Assembly (NCBI RefSeq): GCF_927798095.1
Contig: NZ_CAKMMF010000006.1
Span: 193,052-257,051 of the forward strand
DNA: 64,000 nt
Direction: 5' to 3'
Source: Paenibacillus plantiphilus
GTDB lineage: Bacteria > Bacillota > Bacilli > Paenibacillales > Paenibacillaceae
The number at the start of each line of letters is the position of its first letter. Position 1 is the stretch's first letter. Below the pieces are notes generated by a model, which made no database searches, was not told the origin of the DNA, and worked only from the letters and a program-made list of their open reading frames with translations. This document shows positions 51,423 to 60,600 of the stretch, in pieces. The position numbers were made by a program, and so were the translations under genes.

Positions 51423-52166
51423 CTATTTGGCGTTGCGGTATTGGCTTGGCGTCGTTCCTGTTATCCGCTTGAATATTTTAATAAAATAGTTGTCGTTCAT
51501 AAACCCGACGTTCTGTCCGACCTGATTGACGGGCAAATCGGTCGTCAGCAACAGTGCAATTGCCTTTTCGATGCGAATGCGGTGCAAATAATGGATCAGC
51601 GTCTCTCCGGTTTTCTTCTTGAACAAAGCGCTGACGTAATTTTCACCCATCATGACATGCCGCGATAGAGATGCAAGCGTAATTTCCTCATCGTAATGCT
51701 CATCGATATATTGGATGATCTTCTTCACCTCAGGATGCGTGATTCGCTCCGCGGTCTCTCCGCCCGCTGACATGGCGGCAGGCTTGGAGGCGGACAGCTC
51801 CGCGCTAATCTTGGCCAGTGTCTCCCGCAGGTCCTTGACGCTCATCGACAGCTTCAGAATATAGTTGGATGCGCCAAACTCCATCGCCTGCCTCATCGAT
51901 TCGAAGTCGCCCATGCAGGTCAGCATAACAAACTTGGAGGCGATCCCCGCCCGCCTCGTTTCCTTCAGAAGCTCAAGCCCGTCCATCTTCGGCATGACGA
52001 TATCGCATAAGACGAGATCAGGCGGCTGATTGCGGATCATCTCCAGCGCCTCTTCCCCGTTGCTCGCTTCGCCGGTCAGCGTGAAGCCCATATCCTCCCA
52101 TTGAATAATTTCCTTCACCGATTCGCGGACAAAAGTTTCATCTTCGACAAGCATGACCTTCCACAT
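51423..52166 (-). CDS. YesN-type AraC response regulator
   Basis: A 247-residue regulator with a receiver domain (MLVEDETFVRES, phosphoacceptor in LVLCDIVMPKMDGLE, Lys in YILKLSMSVKD) and a C-terminal AraC double helix-turn-helix (ITLASLSRHVMMGENYVSAL and VNQVGQNVGFMNDNYFIKIF). YesM/YesN pairs control polysaccharide transport loci in Bacillus and Paenibacillus. I chose the ATG at 52166, preceded by GAGGGGGACA; an in-frame start at 52259 has no such signal. It follows the kinase gene by 29 bases. Confidence 0.93.
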   Translation of the reverse strand: MWKVMLVEDETFVRESVKEIIQWEDMGFTLTGEASNGEEALEMIRNQPPDLVLCDIVMPKMDGLELLKETRRAGIASKFVMLTCMGDFESMRQAMEFGASNYILKLSMSVKDLRETLAKISAELSASKPAAMSAGGETAERITHPEVKKIIQYIDEHYDEEITLASLSRHVMMGENYVSALFKKKTGETLIHYLHRIRIEKAIALLLTTDLPVNQVGQNVGFMNDNYFIKIFKRITGTTPSQYRNAK

Positions 52167-52195
52167 GAAATGTCCCCCTCTTCCGTAACCGGATG

Positions 52196-53983
52196 TTATC
52201 GGTCGATATTGGCGTTGGCGTACGGCTCGGACAACAGAAATGGCAAAATCATGCGGCACAGCGTGCCCTGCTCAAGCGGTATCGTTTCCAGAGCTGCGTT
52301 ATCCTTAAACAACAGGTGAAGCCTTTCGCGCACATTGGCAAGCCCGATGCCCGGACGCTTGCGGCCCGCCTCCTGATGCAGCCTTGACTGCTCCAGGCCG
52401 ATGCCGTTATCTTCAACCTCCAGCACAAGCTGCGAGGGGTTGTTGTCGGCAAGCCCCATTCGGATATAGATCCGCCCCCCGCTGTCCAGATGCGAGATGC
52501 CGTGGCGGATAGCGTTGTCCACAAGCGGCTGCAGGCTCAGCTTCGGCACGAGCGCGTACTGAATGTCTTCCTCGTAGCTGAACTCCACCTCGAAGCTGTT
52601 GCTGTATCTGACCTGCTGGATATAAATAAACGCTTTGGTCAGCTCGATTTCATCCTTCAGATGAATGAGATCGACGTCGGAATTGAGGCTTGTCTCCAGC
52701 AGCTTGCCGAGCGATAGACATATTTCCACAATATCCTCGTTTTTGCTGCGCAATCCAATCCACTTCATCGTGTTCAGCGTGTTCAGCAGAAAATGCGGGT
52801 TGACCTGGGCGAGCAGCATCTGGAAATGAACCGCGTCCCGCTGTCTTTCTTCGGCTTTGAGCCGGTGAACGAGTCCGTTCATATCAACCATCATCGCGTT
52901 AAAGGTTCTCGTCAGCTCCAGAACTTCTCCCTTGTAATTTTTCTCCGGCAGACGGATTCTGAGATCCTTGCGTACCGCCTCCTTCATCTTGGCCTGCATA
53001 TGGGAGAGCGGTCTGGTGAACGTATATGCGATCATAAAAGCAACAGCAATAAAGGCCGCCGTAATGCCGTAAAACGTTACAAAATATTGCTGCTTCAAGC
53101 TTTCGATTTCCTTAAACAGAACATCCAGCGGAATTTGATTCACGATGTACCAGTCCAATGACGGCAAATAGCTGTAGTTGACCAGCGTGTTATTGCCGGT
53201 ATCGGTCCAGTAGCCGTTAGCAGGAGAAGCCTTCACCTGCCCGATGACCTCCTGCGACAAATTCGCTTCCAGAGCGGATTTGGCAATGACCTCTCCTTTT
53301 CTCGACAGAATAAAATAGGTCTGGTCGCTGGCTGGCTTTTGCAGGACGGATTGGAACCAGAAAGAAAAGTCGATGCTGATTCTCGCCCTGCCATAGGTCC
53401 GAGCCCGGTTATCTTTGAGCGCCGAATAGAGGGACAGCAGCGTTGGACTTTTGGAAATATCGCTCGACACATAGTTTTCATCATCGGTCACCCAGAAATA
53501 AGAAGCTCCGCTTTCTCTCATCTCGGCAAACGACGGAGTAGATGATATTTGATCATAATCGAGTGTGTACTTGGGTTGATAAGAGGTATAGACATGCCCT
53601 TGATCGTCGAGCAGCGTAAAATATACTGATGGGTTATATAGGAAGAAGCTGTTGTTCAGCCCTTTGAACTTGTTTTCCATCGCTTCCTTGTTGTCCAGCA
53701 CGGATCGCTTGTCCGGATTTCGGAGAATATCGCGCACGTCAGCGTCCTGCTCCAGAAAAATAAGTGTTTTAAACGCGATGCTAAGCTGGTCCTCCAGCGT
53801 CCGATGCAAATTGTCGAGCTGCTCATGGCTTTGCTCGCTAATTTTATTTTGCACAAGCGTCTCGATCCTCTGATAGTTGTAAATGTTCAATATGCTGAAA
53901 GGCAGCAAAATGACGAGGACAAACACAGCAAACAGCCGGTATTTGAGTTTATGGGGGACGAAGAAACCTGGCCAGCCCCGCAT
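52196..53983 (-). CDS. YesM-type sensor histidine kinase
   Basis: A 595-residue membrane kinase. One span lies at residues about 12-33 (LKYRLFAVFVLVILLPFSIL) and a second near 310 (FVTFYGITAAFIAVAFMIAY), enclosing an extracellular sensor. A HAMP region follows, then HFQMLLAQVNPHFLLNTLNT with the phosphoacceptor His, and an ATPase domain with PLVDNAIRHGI, VEDNGIGLEQS and RPGIGLANVRERLHLLF. It would sense oligosaccharide and activate the YesN-type partner. Confidence 0.93.
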   Translation of the reverse strand: MRGWPGFFVPHKLKYRLFAVFVLVILLPFSILNIYNYQRIETLVQNKISEQSHEQLDNLHRTLEDQLSIAFKTLIFLEQDADVRDILRNPDKRSVLDNKEAMENKFKGLNNSFFLYNPSVYFTLLDDQGHVYTSYQPKYTLDYDQISSTPSFAEMRESGASYFWVTDDENYVSSDISKSPTLLSLYSALKDNRARTYGRARISIDFSFWFQSVLQKPASDQTYFILSRKGEVIAKSALEANLSQEVIGQVKASPANGYWTDTGNNTLVNYSYLPSLDWYIVNQIPLDVLFKEIESLKQQYFVTFYGITAAFIAVAFMIAYTFTRPLSHMQAKMKEAVRKDLRIRLPEKNYKGEVLELTRTFNAMMVDMNGLVHRLKAEERQRDAVHFQMLLAQVNPHFLLNTLNTMKWIGLRSKNEDIVEICLSLGKLLETSLNSDVDLIHLKDEIELTKAFIYIQQVRYSNSFEVEFSYEEDIQYALVPKLSLQPLVDNAIRHGISHLDSGGRIYIRMGLADNNPSQLVLEVEDNGIGLEQSRLHQEAGRKRPGIGLANVRERLHLLFKDNAALETIPLEQGTLCRMILPFLLSEPYANANIDR

Positions 53984-54213
53984 CAGTATTCCCCCCTTGC
54001 TTATGGTGTTCTCATTATATCATCATTTCAAACGGGGAACGGAATCGGGAGCAAAATGCATCATTTTGTGAGGTTATGCGGAAGCGGCGCATCAAAATGT
54101 TCTATTGGCGCTTAAGGGAAACCATATAGGACTATGCTTCTCGGCTAAGGGTGCTGACCTACAACAAAGCACCTCATGCATGGTATAATAAGAAGAAATG
54201 GAGTTGATTGTCA

Positions 54214-54787
54214 GATGCCGGAATTGCTCGACCCTCGGAATGATTTCGTATTCAAACGAATCTTTGGCAGCCCCCTCTCGATAAACAATCCATCTTCGAC
54301 ATTTGGGCGAAGACATCCGAGGGCAAATTGATCAATATCGAGATGCAGCTTTTCAACAAATACGATATCGATTCATTTTATCGAACTCTCCAAGCTGGAT
54401 GATCAGTCTGTTCCGTTAGAAGGTGGTTTGATCAATTGGCTGCTGTTCCTGAAGGGTGCTGACAAATCGAATTGGGAGGTGCTGAAGATGAATGAACCGA
54501 CTTTGAAGAAGGCGATGGATACATTGGAGTTTCTCAGCCAGGATCGAGAAGCCCGTCGCTTATACGAGGAACGGCAAAAGTATTTGCATGACGAAGCTTC
54601 TATGATTGAATGGGCTACGGAAAAAGGGCTGAAGAAAGGTCGGGCTGAAGGTCGAGCAGAAGGAGAACATGCAAAAGCAATTGCAATCGCCAAAAACATG
54701 CTCTCGATGGGAATTGAAGTTTCTGTTATCGCCAAAGCAAGTGGACTATCCGAATCCGAAGTTGTGTCACTCAAGACATTCCAATAA
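54214..54787 (+). pseudogene. Rpn/PDDEXK_2 family nuclease, internally deleted and frameshifted
   Basis: The start reads MPELLDPRNDFVFKRIFGS, then frame changes, then SIFDIWAKTSEGKLINIEMQ (with the family's EMQ active-site segment), another break, and HFIELSKLDDQSVPLEGG through KYLHDEASMIEWATEKG to a stop at 54785-54787. Large internal parts are missing relative to intact members (about 290-310 residues), so it is non-functional. It is the longest of three relics in the window. A good ribosome binding region and TATAAT-like box at 54181 precede it. Confidence 0.85.
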
Positions 54788-54832
54788 CTTTCAGCCGCGC
54801 CTTAACAACAGCATCTTTCAGTCATAAGAAAA

Positions 54833-54869
54833 AGCCGCCAAACAATCAAAGCCATTGTGTTTGGCGGCT
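54833..54869 (-). terminator. Terminator of the 54890 gene pair
   Basis: AGCCGCCAAACA pairs with TGTTTGGCGGCT with an 13-base loop, flanked by A and T runs on the minus strand. It ends the unit of the glycosyltransferase and its downstream gene. Confidence 0.85.
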
Positions 54870-54889
54870 CAAAATGACAGCTATGCTTC

Positions 54890-55360
54890 CTACTTGTATT
54901 TCTTCACATCGACTTGATGAACGGTCAAGATAACGCCTGGCTGTTCAGCCGGATCGATACGAATTTGTTCAACATCACCATCAATCATTATTTCCAGTGC
55001 AGAGTGGCTGTTAAATACTTTACTTCGTTCTTCTGCAAAACCCTCATTCTGCCCTCTCCAGAACACTTGAACCCGGTCGCTGCCGGTAACCATCTCAATA
55101 TGAAGGTAGGTTTGCTTCGCATCGGCTACCGCAAGGAGGGGACTAAGCAGAATCGGATCATTGCTTGTTGATTTCCATTCGCCATCCTTCTCAATGCCGG
55201 ATGCCTCCCACTCATTCATATCGGTGTACACGACATGTGTCAGCTCTGCAACCCCGCTCTGCCTCCAGCGCAGCTCCTCCTTGTCCCGGTTTAACAGAAG
55301 ACCTCCCATTACCATCAACAGACTTATCGTTGCAAGGACCAAACCAATCTTACGCATCAT
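54890..55360 (-). CDS. Secreted or membrane-anchored protein of unknown function
   Basis: A 156-residue protein with one N-terminal hydrophobic segment (KIGLVLATISLLMVMGGLLL) followed by RDKEELRWR, so it is anchored outside the membrane or exported. The rest is beta-rich (VQVFWRGQNEGFAEERS, LEIMIDGDVEQIRIDPAEQP). The start overlaps the stop of the GT39-type gene by four bases. It therefore probably serves with that glycosyltransferase. No family is recognised. Confidence 0.65.
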   Translation of the reverse strand: MMRKIGLVLATISLLMVMGGLLLNRDKEELRWRQSGVAELTHVVYTDMNEWEASGIEKDGEWKSTSNDPILLSPLLAVADAKQTYLHIEMVTGSDRVQVFWRGQNEGFAEERSKVFNSHSALEIMIDGDVEQIRIDPAEQPGVILTVHQVDVKKYK

Positions 55361-56586
55361 CGAGCGAACCTCTTCCTGAGCAGATCATCAATAGAGGATA
55401 CCATATAAACAAACATAACAATGACAAAAGGCATGACCGGAAATGCATATCTGGGAATGGACAGCATAACCTGATGCAGAATCGTATAGGAAATGACCAT
55501 AACCGCGATCCATTGCAAGGGGCTCCTGCGAATGACGCTAAGCCAAATGCCAATCCAGCCGCCGATAACGAGAACGAGATGCAACGGATTCCTGAGCTTC
55601 TCCAATAAATGGGCAATCTCGCCATTCTCAACCCAAGGCAGCTTCCAGAATACATTCATCTTGCCAAAAACGATCCATTTGATAAATAGCACGTTGTCTA
55701 TTTGCGCGGCAAACATCTCCTTCGCCTTGTCCGACCAGAGCTGATTGCGCGTAAGCTCGTCCGCGTTCAACTTATAGACCGCATCAAATGTATCCCGTAC
55801 ACCGATAAGATAGGGATGTACGCCATAAAGAAGCGGATTGCCCCCAGATGTCGTAAATAGAACAAATTCGCCATACAATAAAAAATTTCTGATCCACCAT
55901 GGCAATACAATAACGAATGAACTCAAACCCACATAGAGAATCGCTTGATATATTCGCTTCCTGGATGGAATTTGCATCATAAAATACACGATGATCGGAA
56001 TGATAAGCGTTGCCAGTGTTGGCCTGAACATGACACTCAATCCTAAACAAACACCGCTTAATACAAAATGAAACCTGCGGCCGCTCTCAATACCCAGTAA
56101 TAATGTCCAGAAAAACAAGGCTGTCAGAAGCGTAAAGCTGACCTCAGTTAGTAGAAGTCCATTGGCATAGATGAAGCTTGGATAAATCGCCATAATTGCC
56201 GCACACAATAAACAATAGCTTTCCTTCATAAATTTTTGAGAAATTTTATATACAACTAATATCGTGACGACACTAAATACGACCTGCAAGAGTTGAAACC
56301 AGATCAGGTTCGTTCCGAATACAAAGTACACCAAGGATAACAGCAATGGAAAACCCGGCATGACAAAAGCATTCGGCGTCGTCTTCAAATATCCGAGCAC
56401 ACCGGTCTCCAGAAACTGCCTGGCCATCTTGTCATAGCCAAAAGCATCTCCTTCCAGCGGCGGAAATGCAGTGGTGACAATATAGTAGACACGTAATCCC
56501 AGCGCTACAGCCAGCACGATATAAATCCATTTTATCGAAAATACGGCATACTTATCATGCTCTTGTTTTGTTATTTGTTCGTTCAT
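55357..56586 (-). CDS. GT39-type membrane glycosyltransferase (ArnT/PMT-like)
   Basis: A 409-residue protein with about ten hydrophobic segments. The acidic residues of the first outer loop (FPPLEGDAFGYDKMARQFL) correspond to the catalytic Asp/Glu region of GT39 enzymes, which move a sugar from a lipid carrier onto a target. Long hydrophobic segments include VYYIVTTAFPP, LILSLVYFVF-type FPLLLSLVYFVFG and VLCLLCAAIMAIYPS-like stretches. It may glycosylate an extracytoplasmic polymer or protein. The acceptor is unknown. Confidence 0.85.
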   Translation of the reverse strand: MNEQITKQEHDKYAVFSIKWIYIVLAVALGLRVYYIVTTAFPPLEGDAFGYDKMARQFLETGVLGYLKTTPNAFVMPGFPLLLSLVYFVFGTNLIWFQLLQVVFSVVTILVVYKISQKFMKESYCLLCAAIMAIYPSFIYANGLLLTEVSFTLLTALFFWTLLLGIESGRRFHFVLSGVCLGLSVMFRPTLATLIIPIIVYFMMQIPSRKRIYQAILYVGLSSFVIVLPWWIRNFLLYGEFVLFTTSGGNPLLYGVHPYLIGVRDTFDAVYKLNADELTRNQLWSDKAKEMFAAQIDNVLFIKWIVFGKMNVFWKLPWVENGEIAHLLEKLRNPLHLVLVIGGWIGIWLSVIRRSPLQWIAVMVISYTILHQVMLSIPRYAFPVMPFVIVMFVYMVSSIDDLLRKRFAR

Positions 56587-56840
56587 AAGATTATTATAGC
56601 TGTAAGCCCATTCGTTAGAAAAGAACTATTCAACAAGACGAGTAACCCGATATCAATGCGATACTCTTCCGGAATGCAATCGGTATAGCATATATATTAA
56701 TCATCATGCATTAATTTCAAGGTTGATTCCTTATTTCCACAGTGGATTTTTGACCATTGTATCTCGATTAAATTCATTTTATAATGTGTTGATACATCCA
56801 TACATTAATATTAATAGCCTAGAAAGGTGTCGACTTTTTA

Positions 56841-57248
56841 ATGCAGATGTTCTCAAGGCGCTTAAAAGAATTAAGAACAAGAAAAAAGATGTCCCAAGAA
56901 GAACTATCCATTAAATTATCCATACCCCGCGCTACTATTGCTGGCTATGAATCAGGATCCAGATCTCTTCCAAGAGAACCTAGATTGAAAAAAATATCGA
57001 ATTTTTTCGGAGTATCCATCGATTACCTTCTTGGTCATAAAGATAGCGAAACAGATTCAGTAAACTTTGAAGATCAAATTGTTGCACTCATTAAATCATC
57101 TACCATACATTACGATTATCAATATACGTACACTGAAGAGGAGAAAAATAAAATTATTCAAATCCTGCTTAGTATTGCAAGCATGGATAAAGAAGAACGA
57201 AACATTACTCTTGAAATGTTGAATCGAATAACAAAAAAAGGCAGCTAG
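56841..57248 (+). CDS. XRE-family transcriptional regulator
   Basis: A 135-residue repressor. The N-terminal helix-turn-helix is LKELRTRKKMSQEELSIKLS, PRATIAGYESGSRSLPREPR and NFFGVSIDYLLGHKDSE. The C-terminal half (residues about 70-135) is helical, with a KNKIIQILLSIASMDKEERN segment, and probably serves dimerisation or ligand binding. The gene is convergent with a 55-residue gene at 57268 and lies about 400 bases from the NRPS 3' end, so it may be part of that cluster's control. AGAAAGGTG precedes the start. Confidence 0.85.
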   Translation: MQMFSRRLKELRTRKKMSQEELSIKLSIPRATIAGYESGSRSLPREPRLKKISNFFGVSIDYLLGHKDSETDSVNFEDQIVALIKSSTIHYDYQYTYTEEEKNKIIQILLSIASMDKEERNITLEMLNRITKKGS

Positions 57249-57267
57249 TTTGTTTCAAAAATATGCA

Positions 57268-57435
57268 TTAACTCTTAGATTCATCCCTCTGTTCACCTTC
57301 CACAAGGCTGTGAAGTAATTGGTATATAGCTTGACTAGAGCAATGAAGATATTGTTCCTCCGATAACTTATGTATGAGCACTCGCAAGTCAATCTTCGGT
57401 TTAATATCTGTTTCGGATTCATACACCGCTCGCAT
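57268..57435 (-). CDS. 55-residue protein next to the XRE gene
   Basis: A small gene with a very strong GAGGAGG six bases before its ATG. It encodes MRAVYESETDIKPKIDLRVL then IHKLSEEQYLHCSSQAIYQL and ends LVEGEQRDESKS. It has one cysteine and no signal peptide or membrane span. Its 3' end is 20 bases from the stop of the convergent XRE gene. The family is not recognised; it could be a small regulator or antirepressor but this is only inference from position. Confidence 0.5.
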   Translation of the reverse strand: MRAVYESETDIKPKIDLRVLIHKLSEEQYLHCSSQAIYQLLHSLVEGEQRDESKS

Positions 57436-57662
57436 GAAGTGCCTCCTCTATGTATTAGATTAGATTGAAAGAATCCCCCCAAAGATTCACAGAACCATGT
57501 CGGATACCTCTCTGAGGTTCTGACAATCGATATGTGAAGTTTTAGGAGGAATCCATTTTATCTCATATTATGATTTATTATACCATTTAAATGTTCTAAT
57601 TGGAATGTAAATTAACAACCGTTAATTAACAATCTAATTGTCACCATTTTGTTTTACTATGA

Positions 57663-60600
57663 TCAGAGCGATCTTTCATTTTCATCCAAAGAATAATGAG
57701 TATCTGTAAAAAGAACCCTAAGTTCTTCATGTTTGTATGTTCTAGCAAAAATTCCGAAGCAAGAAACAACTTCCGTCATCTCTAGTCCAACTAGCTCTGC
57801 CCATTTCTCCTCTTCTGGATGTTTCATTGCAAAATAAATCAAACCATCTTGTTGCTTAACTTGAAGGGAGACCATACCTTCTGTGTAATATTCACTATGA
57901 ATTCGAGCCCCATCCGCAAGTTCTGGACTGAACAAAGCAATAGCACGTGGCATCATTCCGAACAATAACTTATGGCCGTTTGCCAACTTTACAATGATTC
58001 CGCTTTGGAACTCTCCACTAAGCTTTTTCCCTATATTAACTGTCGTTTCTACAACAAAATCGGTACCCTCTTCAGGATAAATTAGCAATTTAGGGCAATT
58101 ATCTGTAGCAATCCATGTATCATACTTTCGATCGGATGAAAGTACGAATTCAATTTCATTGTCTTTTACGCTTATGACGGCATCATTCGGGTTCTCCTCA
58201 ATGTAACTATGCCCGCCTTGCAAATCAGTTTCTTCCGATTGTTCCATGTTTTCTATGAATGTTCCCATCAATTCTACGAATGCTTCTCTACAAATCCGTT
58301 CATTATTCAGATTTTCATGTACCAGTGGCATGACAGCTTCAAAATTGTAGTTTTCCTCGCCAATATGATCGTAAATCCTCATCCGAATTTCACTCCACAG
58401 CACATTGGCTCGTTCCCATTGTTTTCTAAGTCGTGCAACACTTTCATGTTCAATATCTACAGCGTCTAAAAATTTGAAAAGCAAATCATAGAAGACTTCC
58501 CTAAAGTTTATTTTGGGAACGATCTCCTCACATCTGGAAGGATCGCCATATTCCAAAATCTCTTTGATAACCTCATATTCCAGATATTCCAACCCTACTT
58601 CTCCTGCATCAACTTGGCGGAAAATATCATATAAATTGATTAATGCTTTATCTGGTGTTAGTACGATTGGACGTTTGGATTTCTCGAAAGACCAGAAATG
58701 CCTGCTAGTGGAATTGGGCTGAAGATAATCATAGAACAACTCGCACATTTCAAATATATCCGAGGACTTTGCAAAGTAATCTTTATAAATCGTACTGGAA
58801 GCCAGATCAATATGAACATTATCCAGAATAAAATAAAGATCCCTTTCCGTATCATAACCTTTAATAATCCAAAAATGAGGTTGATGCGTTTTTCGATACC
58901 CTTCGTTGTAGTAACATCCATAATGGTTTCCTGGTATTAATACAGGTCTTCCTTTCTTGATTTCCTCCATAATTTTTTGATGCATATCCGACTCATCTGT
59001 ATAAGTAATTGTATGGATCCCCATGTTATAGTGATCTTTCAAATGATTGTCATATAACTCAAAGAAATCAGCTCTTGGGGTCGCTTCCAATACGAAAATA
59101 TCTTTACGCCATTTCCCCGGGTTAAAGGAAGTATAAAGCGACAGTTGGAAGAGGATCGAATCGAAACCGCCCCTGTAAAAAGAATCCGCTATAATCGCTA
59201 CAGGACGATAAAAACAGTCCAATTGATCCCATGTATAGGGATCATTTTTATTCTCTCTAACTTCACTTAATACCTTTAGATTACCAAGGACAACGGATTT
59301 ACTAGACTCAGATGGTTTAATAAGTGGAGTTCTTTCGAATCCATACTCCTTGCTTATATACTCAGCAAACTCACTAATCGTTGGATATTGCATAAGCTCC
59401 GATATTTTACCAGGGATTTGTGACGCCTTGAATTCAGCGATTAAACTAACAGCCTTTAATGAATTCCCGCCAGATTCGAAGAAGTTATCATAAACACCTA
59501 CCGTATCCATTTCGAGTACTCTTTTCCATATACTTACCATTTCAAGCTCCAAGCTATCTCTCGGTTCTACATACTCACTTGTGTCTTTGTTACTTTGTTG
59601 CTCTTTCAAAGGGTCCGGCAGATTTTTGCGATCTACTTTTCCGTTCATTGTTAATGGGAGATGATCCAATTGCATGAAATAGCTTGGAATCATATACGGT
59701 GGCAGTCTATCTGATAAAAAAGAACCAACCTCCTTTAAATCTAGTTGTTGATTAGATACTACATACGCACATAGATACTTATCCCCTTGTGCATCCTCTC
59801 CATCTGTCACTAACACTTCGTTTATTTCTTCGTGCAATAATAATTGCGCTTGAATCTCTCCTAACTCTATTCGGTATCCCCTAATTTTCACTTGATGATC
59901 CAGACGCCCCATAAACTCCATCATGCCATCTGCTTTCCAACGTGCAAGGTCGCCTGTACGGTACATTAGGTTATTAGCTTGCGTCATGAATGGATTATGC
60001 AAAAATTTGCTTTCTGTAAGCTTCACATCCCCGAAATATCCTTTTGAAACGCAATCTCCGGCAATATAAAGCTCTCCTGGCACGCCAATCGGGCAAGGAC
60101 GAAGCCTCTGATCCAACACATAGTACATTGCATTCTGAATCGGTTTCCCATAGGGTATGCTTATCCAATTCGCATCAATCTGTTCGATTTCAAAGTAATT
60201 AGACCATATACTCGCTTCTGTCGCTCCCCCTAACCCAATGATCCGAGCGTTCGGAAACAGGCGTCTAATGTTATCCGGCAGTGTCAGAGGAATCCAATCT
60301 CCACTAAAAAAAACGAGTCTCAATTTGCTATCGGAACACTCTTCCCCGAGCAGATTCATAAGTGGAACTAACTGCTGCATTGCTGCCGGTGCAGAATCCC
60401 AGAATGTGATCGATTCTGTTCTTAAAATATGCAAAATAGATTCGGGATTAAGCAATTCTTCTAACCTGGCAATTCTTACAGAACCACCAGCACCTAAAAT
60501 CCCGAAGATATCATATACAGAAAGATCAAAGCTGATAGAAGCTATAAACAATATCCGATCAGATTCTGATATTTCATACGTTTCATTTACCCACTGAATC

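Noticed and set aside
57255..57482. 75-residue minus-strand frame over the same bases as the 55-residue gene
   Set aside because: The 55-residue frame has the GAGGAGG at proper distance; the 75-residue frame does not.
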